The notes: a model not told the origin generated them from the sequence alone. A stretch of DNA of 12,086 nucleotides from an uncultured Gammaproteobacteria bacterium (GCA_913049565.1 CAJWZG010000064.1:1-12086), one strand, 5' to 3'; numbered from the stretch's first letter, positions 1 through 6,738 are shown. Numbers and translations are program-made.

Positions 1-533
1 CAGGGGCCGCCCTTTGCATCGTCTTTCTTCTAAATGCGATCGCACTACTGACCTTTCCCACCATTGGCCAATGGCTGAGTTTAAGTCAGGAACAATTTGG
101 TGTTTGGGCAGCGCTCGCAATTCACGACACAAGTTCAGTGGTGGCTACCGCCCAAATTTACGGTGATCAAGCAGCAGAAATTGCGACCACGGTAAAGATA
201 GGTCGAACCCTTTGGCTTATACCTCTGGTTATTCTCGCCAGCGTTTACGTCGGCACAACCGGTCACCAATCGAAAATCCGCATCCCAACTTTTGTCTTCC
301 TTTTCATAGCGGCATCTGTCACCGGCTCGTGGATAGAGCTCTCAACAGAAGTTATAGCTATCGTCAGCGTAGTCGCTGACCTGCTGCTGGTCATGGCGCT
401 ATTTTTTGTGGGAACGGAAATAACCCGCGACACCCTCAAAAATCTCGAGATAACCTCCGTTCTCCACGGCTTGGTGCTCTGGATTGCCGTCGTCGTTTCA
501 GTACTTAGCGGCGTTTTAACATGGGTGACTTGA
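1..533 (+). CDS. UPF0324 / YeiH-family membrane protein (C-terminal part)
   Basis: Open reading frame already running at the left edge (frame 3, no stop from base 3) and ending in TGA at 531-533, so about 176 C-terminal residues of a family that is usually 330-350 long. The conserved stretch IHDTSSVVATAQIYG, followed by ATTVKIGRTLW, is the hallmark of the UPF0324 (YeiH) family of inner-membrane proteins, often called putative sulfate exporters; the transported substrate is not firmly established. At least five hydrophobic segments are visible: the N-terminal piece ending LLTFP, then LIPLVILASVYV, FVFLFIAASVTG, VIAIVSVVADLLLVMALFFVG and LHGLVLWIAVVVSVLSGVL. The next candidate signal downstream is a terminator-like hairpin 16 bases after the stop, so this is probably the last gene of its transcript. 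Family call is strong; the function is not. Confidence 0.85.
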   Translation, partial: GAALCIVFLLNAIALLTFPTIGQWLSLSQEQFGVWAALAIHDTSSVVATAQIYGDQAAEIATTVKIGRTLWLIPLVILASVYVGTTGHQSKIRIPTFVFLFIAASVTGSWIELSTEVIAIVSVVADLLLVMALFFVGTEITRDTLKNLEITSVLHGLVLWIAVVVSVLSGVLTWVT

Positions 534-549
534 TTAAACTCTTAAGACT

Positions 550-573
550 GCAGGTCAGGAACACCTGCGTTTT
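550..573 (+). terminator. Candidate rho-independent terminator after the UPF0324 gene
   Basis: Perfect 6-bp stem GCAGGT (550-555) / ACCTGC (563-568) around a 7-base loop, followed by G and TTTT (570-573). It starts 16 bases after the UPF0324 stop codon, the right place for a terminator. The stem and T-run are both short, so efficiency is uncertain. Confidence 0.45.
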
Positions 574-634
574 CGCATAAGCATAGCGAAAAGCGATCTT
601 TCCCCAAGCACTTCGAGCTCTTTATCGTTCATTC

Positions 635-724
635 ATGAGCTACCGAAACTTGAAAATAGATCTGCTTGGCCTCTTGAGCATCGCCGTCTTCGTCGGTTAT
701 TTGTCGCTAGGGTTCGTTGCCTAG
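635..724 (+). CDS. Possible 29-residue single-span membrane peptide
   Basis: An ATG at 635 opens a 29-codon frame ending in TAG at 722-724. The peptide begins MSYRNLKIDLLG, a short polar and basic head, and continues as one hydrophobic stretch (residues ~10-29, GLLSIAVFVGYLSLGF) to the end, the pattern of a small one-span inner-membrane protein with a cytoplasmic N-terminus. It sits alone between two terminator-like hairpins (550-573 and 839-861), which would give a self-contained transcript. Against it: no convincing ribosome binding site precedes the ATG, the frame is short enough to occur by chance, and I recognise no homologue. Confidence 0.2.
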   Translation: MSYRNLKIDLLGLLSIAVFVGYLSLGFVA

Positions 725-838
725 GCTTAAACCTCCGTAAATACTGACTTGATTCTCCTTACAGAAAGTCCGATTGGCTGACGAAGACTGTGAAGCGACC
801 CCAGCTAGCAGGCGGGCACCCAGCCTCCTTTTTACGTG

Positions 839-861
839 CACTAGCACATTTAGTGTTTTTT
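839..861 (+). terminator. Terminator-like hairpin with six T
   Basis: Stem CACTA (839-843) / TAGTG (851-855) with a 7-base loop, followed directly by TTTTTT (856-861). The shape is that of an intrinsic terminator on the plus strand, but the stem is only 5 bp. There is no established gene just upstream; it would serve either the 635-724 frame or an unrecognised RNA. Confidence 0.3.
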
Positions 862-1465
862 ATCCGATGCTGACACACTCAAATCTTTCCTTCCCTGCTT
901 CAAGGTGACTTGCCTGCGATCGCGAGAGATGCCCATAGAGTGCCCCGCATTATTGTGTATACACGATTCGAATATGAGCACCAACTTAACTACGAAACTG
1001 TTCTTCTTCTGGCTCTGTTACTAATATGAATTCCATCACCAAAGCACGAAGCGATCTCTTTGAGTCGCGAAAATCATACGGGGCAGCTCTGTAGTTACTG
1101 CGTCGAGGCTATGCGCTCGCACATAATCTTGAGTCCATTCCCCAATGCATACGAACCGGGATAGATTCGACCAACCCATCTGAATTTCATTGACGGAAAG
1201 TTTGAACGGCAGATTTTCCTTGATGAACGATACGTTTAGGGCAACTGCGTTCTGCCTTTCCCGCAAAGCTGCATACAAATAACCTGTTACTCTGAACTTT
1301 CTGGTCGAGCAGACTGCCCAGAAGCGTGAATTGCGAAGCCGAGCGAACCTTCTGGACTATCCGCGTGCATCAGAGTTCGACGTCCGCAATTTCGTTCACT
1401 TGACTCGGTCGCTTCTCGTATCCCAACATTGTTGTCTTAATTTTTCCTAACCAGAGCAGATAATT

Positions 1466-1470
1466 GGAGG
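1466..1470 (+). promoter_or_regulatory. Ribosome binding site that fixes the RidA-like start
   Basis: GGAGG at 1466-1470 lies 8 bases before a GTG at 1479-1481. The upstream in-frame TTG (1464) overlaps this site and so cannot be the start it serves. The protein therefore begins at the GTG, reading MERKVYRSGPY. Confidence 0.8.
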
Positions 1471-1478
1471 TCAAAACG

Positions 1479-1865
1479 GTGGAACGCAAAGTATATCGAA
1501 GCGGTCCGTACGCGGAGTTGATCGCACAGGCGGTTCAAGTGGGTGGCGTATTGTATTTATCAGGCCAACTCGGTGCGCGGCGGGACGGAACGGCACCTGA
1601 GAGCGTGGTCGAGCAAACTGCGCTGGCTTACGCCAACATCAAAGAGATCCTGGCCGAGTTTGGCGCAAGCTTAGAAAATGTGGTCGAAGAAACAGTATTC
1701 GTGACCGATATGCCAGACGTCATGTCTCAGGTCGAAGCCATCTTTGGTACTCGGGTCGAAGCCTATGGCAGACGCCCTGATGTCACTCAGACGCTGGTCG
1801 GGGTCGCCGCTTTAGTCGACCCTTTGTTCAAAATCGAAATCAAGTGCACTGCCCATCTGACTTAG
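1479..1865 (+). CDS. RidA/YjgF/YER057c/UK114-fold protein lacking the catalytic Arg
   Basis: 128 residues from the GTG at 1479, a normal length for the Rid family of small trimeric proteins. Family features: VLYLSGQLG (residues 25-32), EQTALAYANIKEILAEFGASLENVV (45-69, helix then turn), TVFVTDM (72-78) and the closing strand FKIEIKCTA (117-125). Classical RidA removes reactive enamine/imine intermediates, formed by PLP enzymes such as threonine dehydratase, using an Arg in a motif like VEVARLP. Here the matching stretch reads VGVAALV, putting Ala111 at the Arg position. That places the protein among arginine-less Rid subfamilies, which do not show the typical imine deaminase activity and often sit near catabolic genes. 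It stands alone on the plus strand and converges with the alternative oxidase gene 40 bases downstream. Family certain; activity and substrate unknown. Confidence 0.85.
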   Translation: MERKVYRSGPYAELIAQAVQVGGVLYLSGQLGARRDGTAPESVVEQTALAYANIKEILAEFGASLENVVEETVFVTDMPDVMSQVEAIFGTRVEAYGRRPDVTQTLVGVAALVDPLFKIEIKCTAHLT

Positions 1866-1905
1866 CTCGCCCATAATCCTCGGCAGCAAGGGCAATGGCG
1901 ATACC

Positions 1906-2577
1906 CTATGCGGCTTCCCGATCCGTTACGCCGGGCTCAGGGAAGTCGCTTTGCGCAGCAGCAAGCCCGCTATCATAGGCGCGGACGACATCCTCATCCG
2001 TGGCACCTGAAAATCTCGCATTCGCAACGGCGTGACGCTCCTCATCCGCCCTCACGTAAATTATTAGATCTCTGAGTTTGGCGTCCCCAGCCATACCGTA
2101 ATAGTCGATGGCAAGTTGTGGAGCCGGCACATTTTCCACCTCACCGTTTTCGACCATTTCAAGATAGCTTGTATAGCTTTTGACCGCTTCTTGCTCGAAA
2201 TAGTGAACCATTAGATGAGCCGTCTTGGCAGAGCATAAGTACAGCAAGAAATAATAATTCCAGAAAACTGCTTGGGCCGCCAAGATTAACCACCGCTCGA
2301 AGATGTTAGGTTTTGCAATTTCGATAAAAAACATGAGATGCATCCTCTCGTTTTCGGCCTCGGCTAATAATTCACGAATCATCGGACCGTACCCGGTTCT
2401 CATTTGCCTGAGGCTTTTCAAATGGATCCACATACCAGCGACCATGCCGGGCACTCCGGCGATGGTTTCTAACACCACTGCGCGGTGACCATACCGCTGG
2501 GCGAAGAACTTATCGGCCATAAACCGAAAAAATCGTGTTTGTGCCTTGGCGAAAACCTCCGAAACACTAGTCTTCAT
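1906..2577 (-). CDS. aox: Alternative oxidase (cyanide-insensitive ubiquinol oxidase)
   Basis: 223 residues from ATG (2575-2577) to TAG. Alternative oxidase takes electrons from ubiquinol and reduces oxygen to water at a di-iron centre without pumping protons; it is an interfacial inner-membrane protein. All diagnostic motifs are present: LETIAGVPG (36-44), NERMHL (76-81), FEQEAVKSY (127-135) and RADEERH (176-182). By alignment to the trypanosomal enzyme the six iron ligands are Glu37, Glu77, His80, Glu128, Glu179 and His182, and Tyr135 matches its essential tyrosine, so the enzyme should be active. Hydrophobic helices at ~35-53 and ~96-114 fit membrane attachment. There is no plant-type N-terminal regulatory Cys region, as usual for bacterial forms. 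It is monocistronic by position: 40 bases of convergent spacer on one side and 387 bases to the next gene on the other. Typical roles are oxidation under NO, sulfide or cyanide stress, or dissipation of excess reductant. Confidence 0.95.
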   Translation of the reverse strand: MKTSVSEVFAKAQTRFFRFMADKFFAQRYGHRAVVLETIAGVPGMVAGMWIHLKSLRQMRTGYGPMIRELLAEAENERMHLMFFIEIAKPNIFERWLILAAQAVFWNYYFLLYLCSAKTAHLMVHYFEQEAVKSYTSYLEMVENGEVENVPAPQLAIDYYGMAGDAKLRDLIIYVRADEERHAVANARFSGATDEDVVRAYDSGLAAAQSDFPEPGVTDREAA

Positions 2578-2601
2578 TTTTGCTACCTACCGCTATATTT
2601 T

Positions 2602-2628
2602 ATTATCTGTCGCGAGGGCCGATCTCAG
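2602..2628 (-). promoter_or_regulatory. Weak promoter candidate for the alternative oxidase
   Basis: Reading leftward on the minus strand, GATAAT (complement of 2602-2607) matches the -10 consensus at five of six positions and lies about 25 bases before the oxidase ATG. The best -35 partner is CTGAGA (complement of 2623-2628), four of six matches but only 15 bases away. I looked for an NsrR-like dyad, known upstream of aox in some vibrios, and did not see one. Confidence 0.25.
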
Positions 2629-2768
2629 ACCTCGTTACGCCTCCGGGCCTCTTCTCAACGACGCATTGCCATAGTCTTTAACAGTGCTCGTGAGCCTTAA
2701 CTGGATCTCCACGCATTCAACTCGATGGCCCTTCCTGTAGTATGGGACGCCACCGGAATCGCGTAGCC

Positions 2769-2789
2769 AGTCCCGCAAACGGGACTTTT
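2769..2789 (+). terminator. Strong short hairpin with T-run (terminator-like)
   Basis: Perfect 7-bp stem AGTCCCG (2769-2775) / CGGGACT (2780-2786) with a CAAA tetraloop, followed by TTT (2787-2789). The GC-rich stem is stable, and on the plus strand it resembles a terminator. On the minus strand there is no U-tract, so it would only be a 3'-end stabilising hairpin of the operon ending at 2965. No plus-strand gene precedes it, so its role is unclear. Confidence 0.35.
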
Positions 2790-2842
2790 ACTGAACCACC
2801 ACTAGCCAACCGCTACCTCACTACACGAATTGATACGATCAG

Positions 2843-2856
2843 TAACAATATTGTTA
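2843..2856. promoter_or_regulatory. Perfect 14-bp AT-rich palindrome, possible operator
   Basis: TAACAAT directly joined to ATTGTTA, with no spacer and no mismatch. Length, symmetry and AT-rich centre fit a site for a dimeric repressor such as TetR or MarR types. It is about 240 bases upstream of the oxidase promoter candidate and just past the end of the methyltransferase gene, so its target is not obvious. No regulator gene lies in the window. Confidence 0.3.
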
Positions 2857-2964
2857 TCGGATAAAAGAAACAAAGGAATGATAGGTATAGTTTGTATTCC
2901 AAACGGTCGAAGGCCACGGCACACCCTTGCACCGAATGGTATACCGATTGCCCGCTGATGTTGT

Positions 2965-3933
2965 TTAGCTGATCATTTCAACAACCACCCCATAAGGGCC
3001 CGCCTTACTATTAGCGCCTAAAAAGTGCACCTCGCCCTGCTGCAATCCTTGGCTGATCAAGAAATCAGAAAGCACTTGCTGCCAATTACTCGAAAACGGC
3101 AGGCCAAACTCCAGCGTTTCGTTCGTCATCTCTAACACCTTCTGGTTCGCTTTTGCTTTACCTAACGTATGGACCAACCGATCCGCATAGATGTCTGCAA
3201 CTATGGTGCTTCCGGGCGCTGAGCGCTGTTGCAACATCGCCAGCGTCGCAGTGACTTGCTCAGCAGCCAAGTAAAGTGAAACGCCCTCCCACAGAAAGAG
3301 TGTTCTCCGAGAGGCGTCAAATCCCGCATCGGCCAACTTTTCAAAGAGATCATCGACGCTGAAATCGACGGCTACATAATTGACACGCCCTCTGTCTATC
3401 TTGGCCGCATCAATCATAGCGCGCTTGTGAACTTGAACGATTGCTTGATCTACCTCGAAGAAGGTGACTCCCGTAGCAGCCAATTCGCCATATGCGCGAG
3501 TGTCGTAGCCGGCTCCCATCAACACGAATTGATCCACACCCTCAATCGCACGAGCAATTATTCCGTCGAAATGAATCGTTCGCGCAGCTACCAAATCAGC
3601 AATGGTTTCCTCCTCTGGCCGTGGTATTCGCGGGTAGAGAGTGCTTTCGCCAGCAATACGAGATTGCAACCATAGTGGCCACAGCACCAGCCACAGCCCC
3701 AGCCTGGACGTATTTGGCAACACAGACATCAGCGCAGCGGTAGCAGCGTCCTTGCGCAAGCCAAATACGTGCATTGTCCATCTACCATTGATAATTTCGA
3801 TAGCCGTTTGAGAGACACCAAGACGCTTGCTGACGATTATTTGCCGATAAGCGGTAAGCAGAAGACCCACAATAGCCAGAGGTAGACAAATAATCTGCAG
3901 AGGAACAAAAACTACATAACTGAAATATTTCAT
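2965..3933 (-). CDS. LCM-family SAM-dependent methyltransferase, membrane-anchored
   Basis: 322 residues, ATG at 3931-3933, stop TAA. Residues ~110-320 form a class I SAM methyltransferase of the leucine-carboxyl-methyltransferase (LCM/PPM1/Tcmp) family: SAM motif I VLMGAGYDTRAY (137-148), acidic motif II FFEVD (158-162), VNYVAVDF (184-191) and the family signature FLWEGVSLYL (213-222). The family methylates carboxylates or hydroxyls, mostly of small secondary metabolites in bacteria. The N-terminus is unusual: a hydrophobic helix at ~6-28 and a second hydrophobic stretch at ~78-92 (GLWLVLWPLWLQ), so the enzyme is probably attached to the inner membrane and may act on a lipophilic substrate. 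The ATG overlaps the stop of the VOC gene by one base (TGATG) and has no separate ribosome binding site, so translation is coupled. Last gene of the operon. Substrate unknown. Confidence 0.85.
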   Translation of the reverse strand: MKYFSYVVFVPLQIICLPLAIVGLLLTAYRQIIVSKRLGVSQTAIEIINGRWTMHVFGLRKDAATAALMSVLPNTSRLGLWLVLWPLWLQSRIAGESTLYPRIPRPEEETIADLVAARTIHFDGIIARAIEGVDQFVLMGAGYDTRAYGELAATGVTFFEVDQAIVQVHKRAMIDAAKIDRGRVNYVAVDFSVDDLFEKLADAGFDASRRTLFLWEGVSLYLAAEQVTATLAMLQQRSAPGSTIVADIYADRLVHTLGKAKANQKVLEMTNETLEFGLPFSSNWQQVLSDFLISQGLQQGEVHFLGANSKAGPYGVVVEMIS

Positions 3934-4856
3934 CAGGCAGACTGGCGTAGTTGCAAGATCATGTTCACTTGGCCTCGCGTATCAAAATAAGAAGCCAGCC
4001 CATTAGCACTTTCGGTCAACAATGAGGCTCCTTTTTCTTGCAGCTTAATACTTTCAGCTTGCAGATCCTCTACCTCAAATACGAGCGCAGCCACGCCCTC
4101 GCCGCGCTGGGCAAAAGAACTTGCCAACACATTTTTATCTCGCGAAGCCTCGCAAAAAACAAACTGGAGCGGACCAACCGTCACAGCCTGCTGAAGAATA
4201 CCGCAGGTTTTATCCGCAGATAAGTTGGAGCAGACGGAAAAACCCAAATCCTCATAATAAGCAACAGTTTCAGTAAGAGAAAAAACGCCAATTGCGAAAC
4301 CAACAAAACGCCAATCGTTGACAAGCGGATGCCGCTGGTTGTTTGCACGCCAGGCACGCTCCCAGTCACTAGGTGGCGGGCGCAGGGAAATCATCAAATC
4401 ACCGTGACCACGTGTATCTAAGTAATTTTCAACCGTACGCCCGTTGACTAAGGCATTAAAAGTTAATGCGCAGCCTTTACTTAGAAATTGATCAGTCTCT
4501 TCTTCTACGCTTTTGGTATTAAAACAAACATGATTTATGCCCGGTCCTTTTTTCTCCAGATACTCGCTGATAAACATTCCCGCACCGGGCTTCATGGGGT
4601 AGCACTCAAGTTGGCAATCGCCGATTTGACAATTGCCGTCCGTAAACATGTGCGTGCCGCCAGTGGTATAGGTATTGGTGACTGGGTCGCCATAAAGGCT
4701 CCGGTAGTACATTAACGACCCCTCACCGGATTCATGGGGCAGCAGCGGTTGAGGACCGACACTTAATCCAACACCTCTGGATTGAAAATGCCGCAACGTT
4801 GCATTGCGGTCAGTAATCATCAAACCTACGTGGTTGAGTTCCCAATCCTCGCCCAT
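3933..4856 (-). CDS. Tandem VOC (glyoxalase/dioxygenase-fold) protein
   Basis: 307 residues from the ATG at 4854-4856. An upstream in-frame ATG (4919) lies inside the preceding SDR gene and is rejected because GAGGA sits 8 bases before 4856. Vicinal-oxygen-chelate proteins bind a divalent metal and include glyoxalase I, methylmalonyl-CoA epimerase and ring-cleaving dioxygenases. Domain 1 (~6-160): LNHVGLMITD with His9, CQLECYP with Glu84, INHVCFNTK with His109; the fourth ligand position holds Ser157 (LMISLRP) where Glu or His is usual. Domain 2 (~183-305) has the same fold pattern but none of the ligand residues. Both domains end alike (YLDTRGHGDLMISL and YFDTRGQVNMILQL), direct evidence of internal duplication. 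It lies 35 bases after the SDR gene and is coupled to the methyltransferase. A lyase, isomerase, epimerase or dioxygenase step is possible; the reaction cannot be fixed. Confidence 0.8.
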   Translation of the reverse strand: MGEDWELNHVGLMITDRNATLRHFQSRGVGLSVGPQPLLPHESGEGSLMYYRSLYGDPVTNTYTTGGTHMFTDGNCQIGDCQLECYPMKPGAGMFISEYLEKKGPGINHVCFNTKSVEEETDQFLSKGCALTFNALVNGRTVENYLDTRGHGDLMISLRPPPSDWERAWRANNQRHPLVNDWRFVGFAIGVFSLTETVAYYEDLGFSVCSNLSADKTCGILQQAVTVGPLQFVFCEASRDKNVLASSFAQRGEGVAALVFEVEDLQAESIKLQEKGASLLTESANGLASYFDTRGQVNMILQLRQSA

Positions 4857-4864
4857 AAACTTTT

Positions 4865-4869
4865 TCCTC
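4865..4869 (-). promoter_or_regulatory. Ribosome binding site that fixes the VOC start
   Basis: Minus-strand GAGGA (complement of 4865-4869) is 8 bases upstream of the ATG at 4854-4856. It rules out the longer frame that would add 21 basic residues and overlap the SDR gene by 28 bases. Confidence 0.75.
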
Positions 4870-4891
4870 GTTTTTCGAAATGTCCTGCGGT

Positions 4892-5734
4892 CTAGGCCAT
4901 GTAACCACCATCCACGCATAAAACCGTACCGGTTATGTAGCTCGACGCATCGGAGGCAAGAAATACTGCCGCATTAGCCATCTCTTCAAAAGTAGCCGTC
5001 CTGCCCAGAGGCAAATTTTCTGGGCCTGTAGACCAAGCCTCAAAACGCTCGATATCCGACAGCTCAGGTTTGGGTGGGGGCGGAGAGTTTGGTGCTTTAT
5101 CGGGGTTCTCTCGATAGTAATCTCCTGCGGGGTGCTGCTCCCACTCCACTAACGAGGGCGCGATCGCGTTTACCCGAACATTATCTGGCCCAAGGTAACG
5201 ACAATATTGACGAGTCATCATGGCAACCCCGGCCTTTACAATCGCATAGTTGCCCATGCCTTTATCTGCATGGGCTTTTAACCCGCCTCGAGAAGATAGA
5301 TTGATAATGCTGCCACTGCGCTGAGCTTGCATAATCGGCGCCACTGCTTGATGCATCAACCAATAGCCTTTGAGATTTACATTAGTCAGCTTATCCCAAC
5401 CATCCTCATCCAAATCTGGTAGTGACTTGCGGTGATACATCACCGCGACGTTCATCAGAATATCGATACTACCAAGCTCGGCGAGAGTCTCCTCAACCAA
5501 ATGATTGACGCTATTCTTGTTGGATATATCTGCCTGGATGGCTTTAGAGCGCCGACCCAAAGCAGATATCTCATCGGAAACTGACTGCAGTGCACCATCG
5601 TCAATGGCCAAATCCGTTACGACAACATCTGCGCCGGCTTCGGCTAAACCAAGCGCAAACCCCTTACCCATATTACGTCGGCCGCCGACCACAAGAGCTT
5701 TTTTCCCTTCTAAGGAAAATTGTTTCAAACTCAC
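4892..5734 (-). CDS. Short-chain dehydrogenase/reductase (SDR)
   Basis: 280 residues starting at GTG (5732-5734); GGAGA lies 6 bases upstream, supporting this start. Classical SDR layout: a Rossmann N-terminus with a variant glycine motif VVGGRRNMGKG (15-25), Asp41 after the second strand (VVVTDL), which favours NAD over NADP, an NAG-region variant MNVAV (94-98), Asn120 in VNLKG, Ser in INLSS (144-148), and the YAIVK active site (Tyr163, Lys167). The C-terminus DASSYITGTVLCVDGGY is standard. An insertion around 200-225 with a run of prolines (SPPPPKPEL) makes a longer substrate loop than the usual ~250-residue members. It oxidises an alcohol or reduces a ketone. Second gene of the operon, 41 bases after the MDR gene. 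The substrate is unknown; the catalytic set looks complete. Confidence 0.9.
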   Translation of the reverse strand: MSLKQFSLEGKKALVVGGRRNMGKGFALGLAEAGADVVVTDLAIDDGALQSVSDEISALGRRSKAIQADISNKNSVNHLVEETLAELGSIDILMNVAVMYHRKSLPDLDEDGWDKLTNVNLKGYWLMHQAVAPIMQAQRSGSIINLSSRGGLKAHADKGMGNYAIVKAGVAMMTRQYCRYLGPDNVRVNAIAPSLVEWEQHPAGDYYRENPDKAPNSPPPPKPELSDIERFEAWSTGPENLPLGRTATFEEMANAAVFLASDASSYITGTVLCVDGGYMA

Positions 5735-5775
5735 TTTATTTCTCCAAAGCTTTGCTCGTAACAGAAGTTGCGATG

Positions 5776-6738
5776 CTACGGAACTAAGATAACGCGACCC
5801 ACAGCCTGACGTGACTCCACATAGGCGTGAGCCTCTGCAGCCTCCGAGAGACCAAACGTTCTATCAATCGGCACGCTCAGCTCGCCCTCGGCCATTTTGC
5901 TGACTAGCTCCCCGACTACTCCCTGGACTCTTGAAGTAGCAATTTCGGCGCCTAAAAATACACCTGTAAGCGTTTTATTACCTGGTGCTAATCCAGCCAT
6001 GTTCACTTTGTCGAAGTCGCGACTCGCTGTGCCTACGCTCACAATACGGCCGCGATGACCTGCCGAGGCAATACTTTGTTCGAGAACATGCCCCCCAACC
6101 GGGTCCAGGACTACGTGCACACCCCGTTTATCTGTAAGGCGCATCACCTCTTCAACCGAGTTACTCTGCGCGTAGTTAATACCAGCGTCCAATCCCATTG
6201 CGATAAGCTTTGCCAGTCGTTCGTCCGAAGAAGCCGTAGCATAAACCGTGGCACCAATTTCTTTAGCAAGCTGGATTGCAACCACACCGACTCCCCCGGC
6301 GCCGCCCTGCACCAGCAATGTCTCGTCAGGCTGCAAACCGCCAAATTCAAAAATACCTTCATGGGCCGTGCCGCAAGTAACTGGAATGCATGCACCTTGC
6401 GCAAAATCTACTGAGTCGGGTAAAACCCAACAAGTTAATGAGGATACGACTCGCTGTTCCGCATGGGAGCCTGCGCCACCTAAGGTCGTGACGCGTTGCC
6501 CAACCTTTATTGTGGATACCTCGTTACCAACCTCAATTACTATGCCAGCAGCTGCATAGCCCACGACAAAATGGCCGGTAGGTTTTTCACCGAAACCTCG
6601 ATTGAGCACGTCGCCGCCCTCGAGCGAAATCGCATTAACGTCGATGCGAACGTCGTTAGGACCACAAACTGGGTCTGGTAGGTCTATGTATTTGAGTACC
6701 TCGGGTGCACCAGTTTCTTCATATGCAGACGCTTTCAT
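5776..6738 (-). CDS. MDR-superfamily zinc-free quinone oxidoreductase-type dehydrogenase
   Basis: 320 residues from the ATG at 6736-6738 (reads MKASAYEETGAPEVL, the usual opening of this family). AGGAG immediately upstream supports it over a longer frame adding 33 residues. GroES-like N-terminal half (~1-125), then the Rossmann half with LLVQGGAGGVGVVAIQLAK (141-159), the NADPH-binding loop of quinone oxidoreductases. The catalytic zinc ligand Cys of alcohol dehydrogenases is absent (SLEGGDVLNRG at 38-48), and there is no four-Cys structural lobe, so this is the zinc-independent QOR branch, reducing quinones or alpha,beta-unsaturated carbonyls with NADPH. First gene of the four-gene operon; its promoter should lie in the divergent region 6739-6921. 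The substrate is not predictable, but an enone or enoyl intermediate of the same pathway is likely. Confidence 0.9.
   Translation of the reverse strand: MKASAYEETGAPEVLKYIDLPDPVCGPNDVRIDVNAISLEGGDVLNRGFGEKPTGHFVVGYAAAGIVIEVGNEVSTIKVGQRVTTLGGAGSHAEQRVVSSLTCWVLPDSVDFAQGACIPVTCGTAHEGIFEFGGLQPDETLLVQGGAGGVGVVAIQLAKEIGATVYATASSDERLAKLIAMGLDAGINYAQSNSVEEVMRLTDKRGVHVVLDPVGGHVLEQSIASAGHRGRIVSVGTASRDFDKVNMAGLAPGNKTLTGVFLGAEIATSRVQGVVGELVSKMAEGELSVPIDRTFGLSEAAEAHAYVESRQAVGRVILVP

Larger units (their letters stand above)
534..1478. other. Gene-poor interval between the UPF0324 and RidA-like genes
   Basis: About 945 bases with no recognisable gene of ordinary size. It holds two terminator-like hairpins (550-573 and 839-861), one short reading frame for a hydrophobic 29-residue peptide (635-724), and a perfect 10-bp palindrome GTGTATACAC (955-964). 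A minus-strand frame at 1036-1278 opens only with TTG, has no good ribosome binding site and resembles no family I know. I see no tRNA, no transposase remnant and no direct repeats. The last ~80 bases before the RidA-like gene should carry its promoter: a TTGACT (-35 like) lies at 1400-1405, but no matching -10 is at standard spacing. Confidence 0.5.
2578..2964. other. 387-base intergenic region with hairpin and palindrome
   Basis: Lies between the start of the alternative oxidase and the end of the methyltransferase operon. It holds the oxidase leader and promoter candidate (2602-2628), a perfect hairpin (2769-2786) and a perfect 14-bp palindrome (2843-2856). A 26-codon frame at 2878-2958 has its AGGA abutting the ATG and looks spurious. 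No clear terminator for the upstream minus-strand operon was found. No RNA gene is evident. Confidence 0.5.

Noticed and set aside
955..964. 10-bp palindrome GTGTATACAC
   Set aside because: Short and not near a start or promoter candidate; expected by chance at this length.
1036..1278. 80-codon minus-strand frame
   Set aside because: Opens only with TTG, has no good ribosome binding site and no recognisable family or domain; probably chance, at best an unrecognisable remnant.
2878..2958. 26-codon plus-strand frame in the 2578-2964 gap
   Set aside because: The AGGA touches the ATG, leaving no spacing for a ribosome binding site, and the Pro/Arg-rich peptide shows no protein-like pattern.
4857..4919. 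N-terminal extension of the VOC protein (21 basic residues)
   Set aside because: Overlaps the SDR gene and lacks its own ribosome binding site, whereas the ATG at 4856 has GAGGA at 8 bases.
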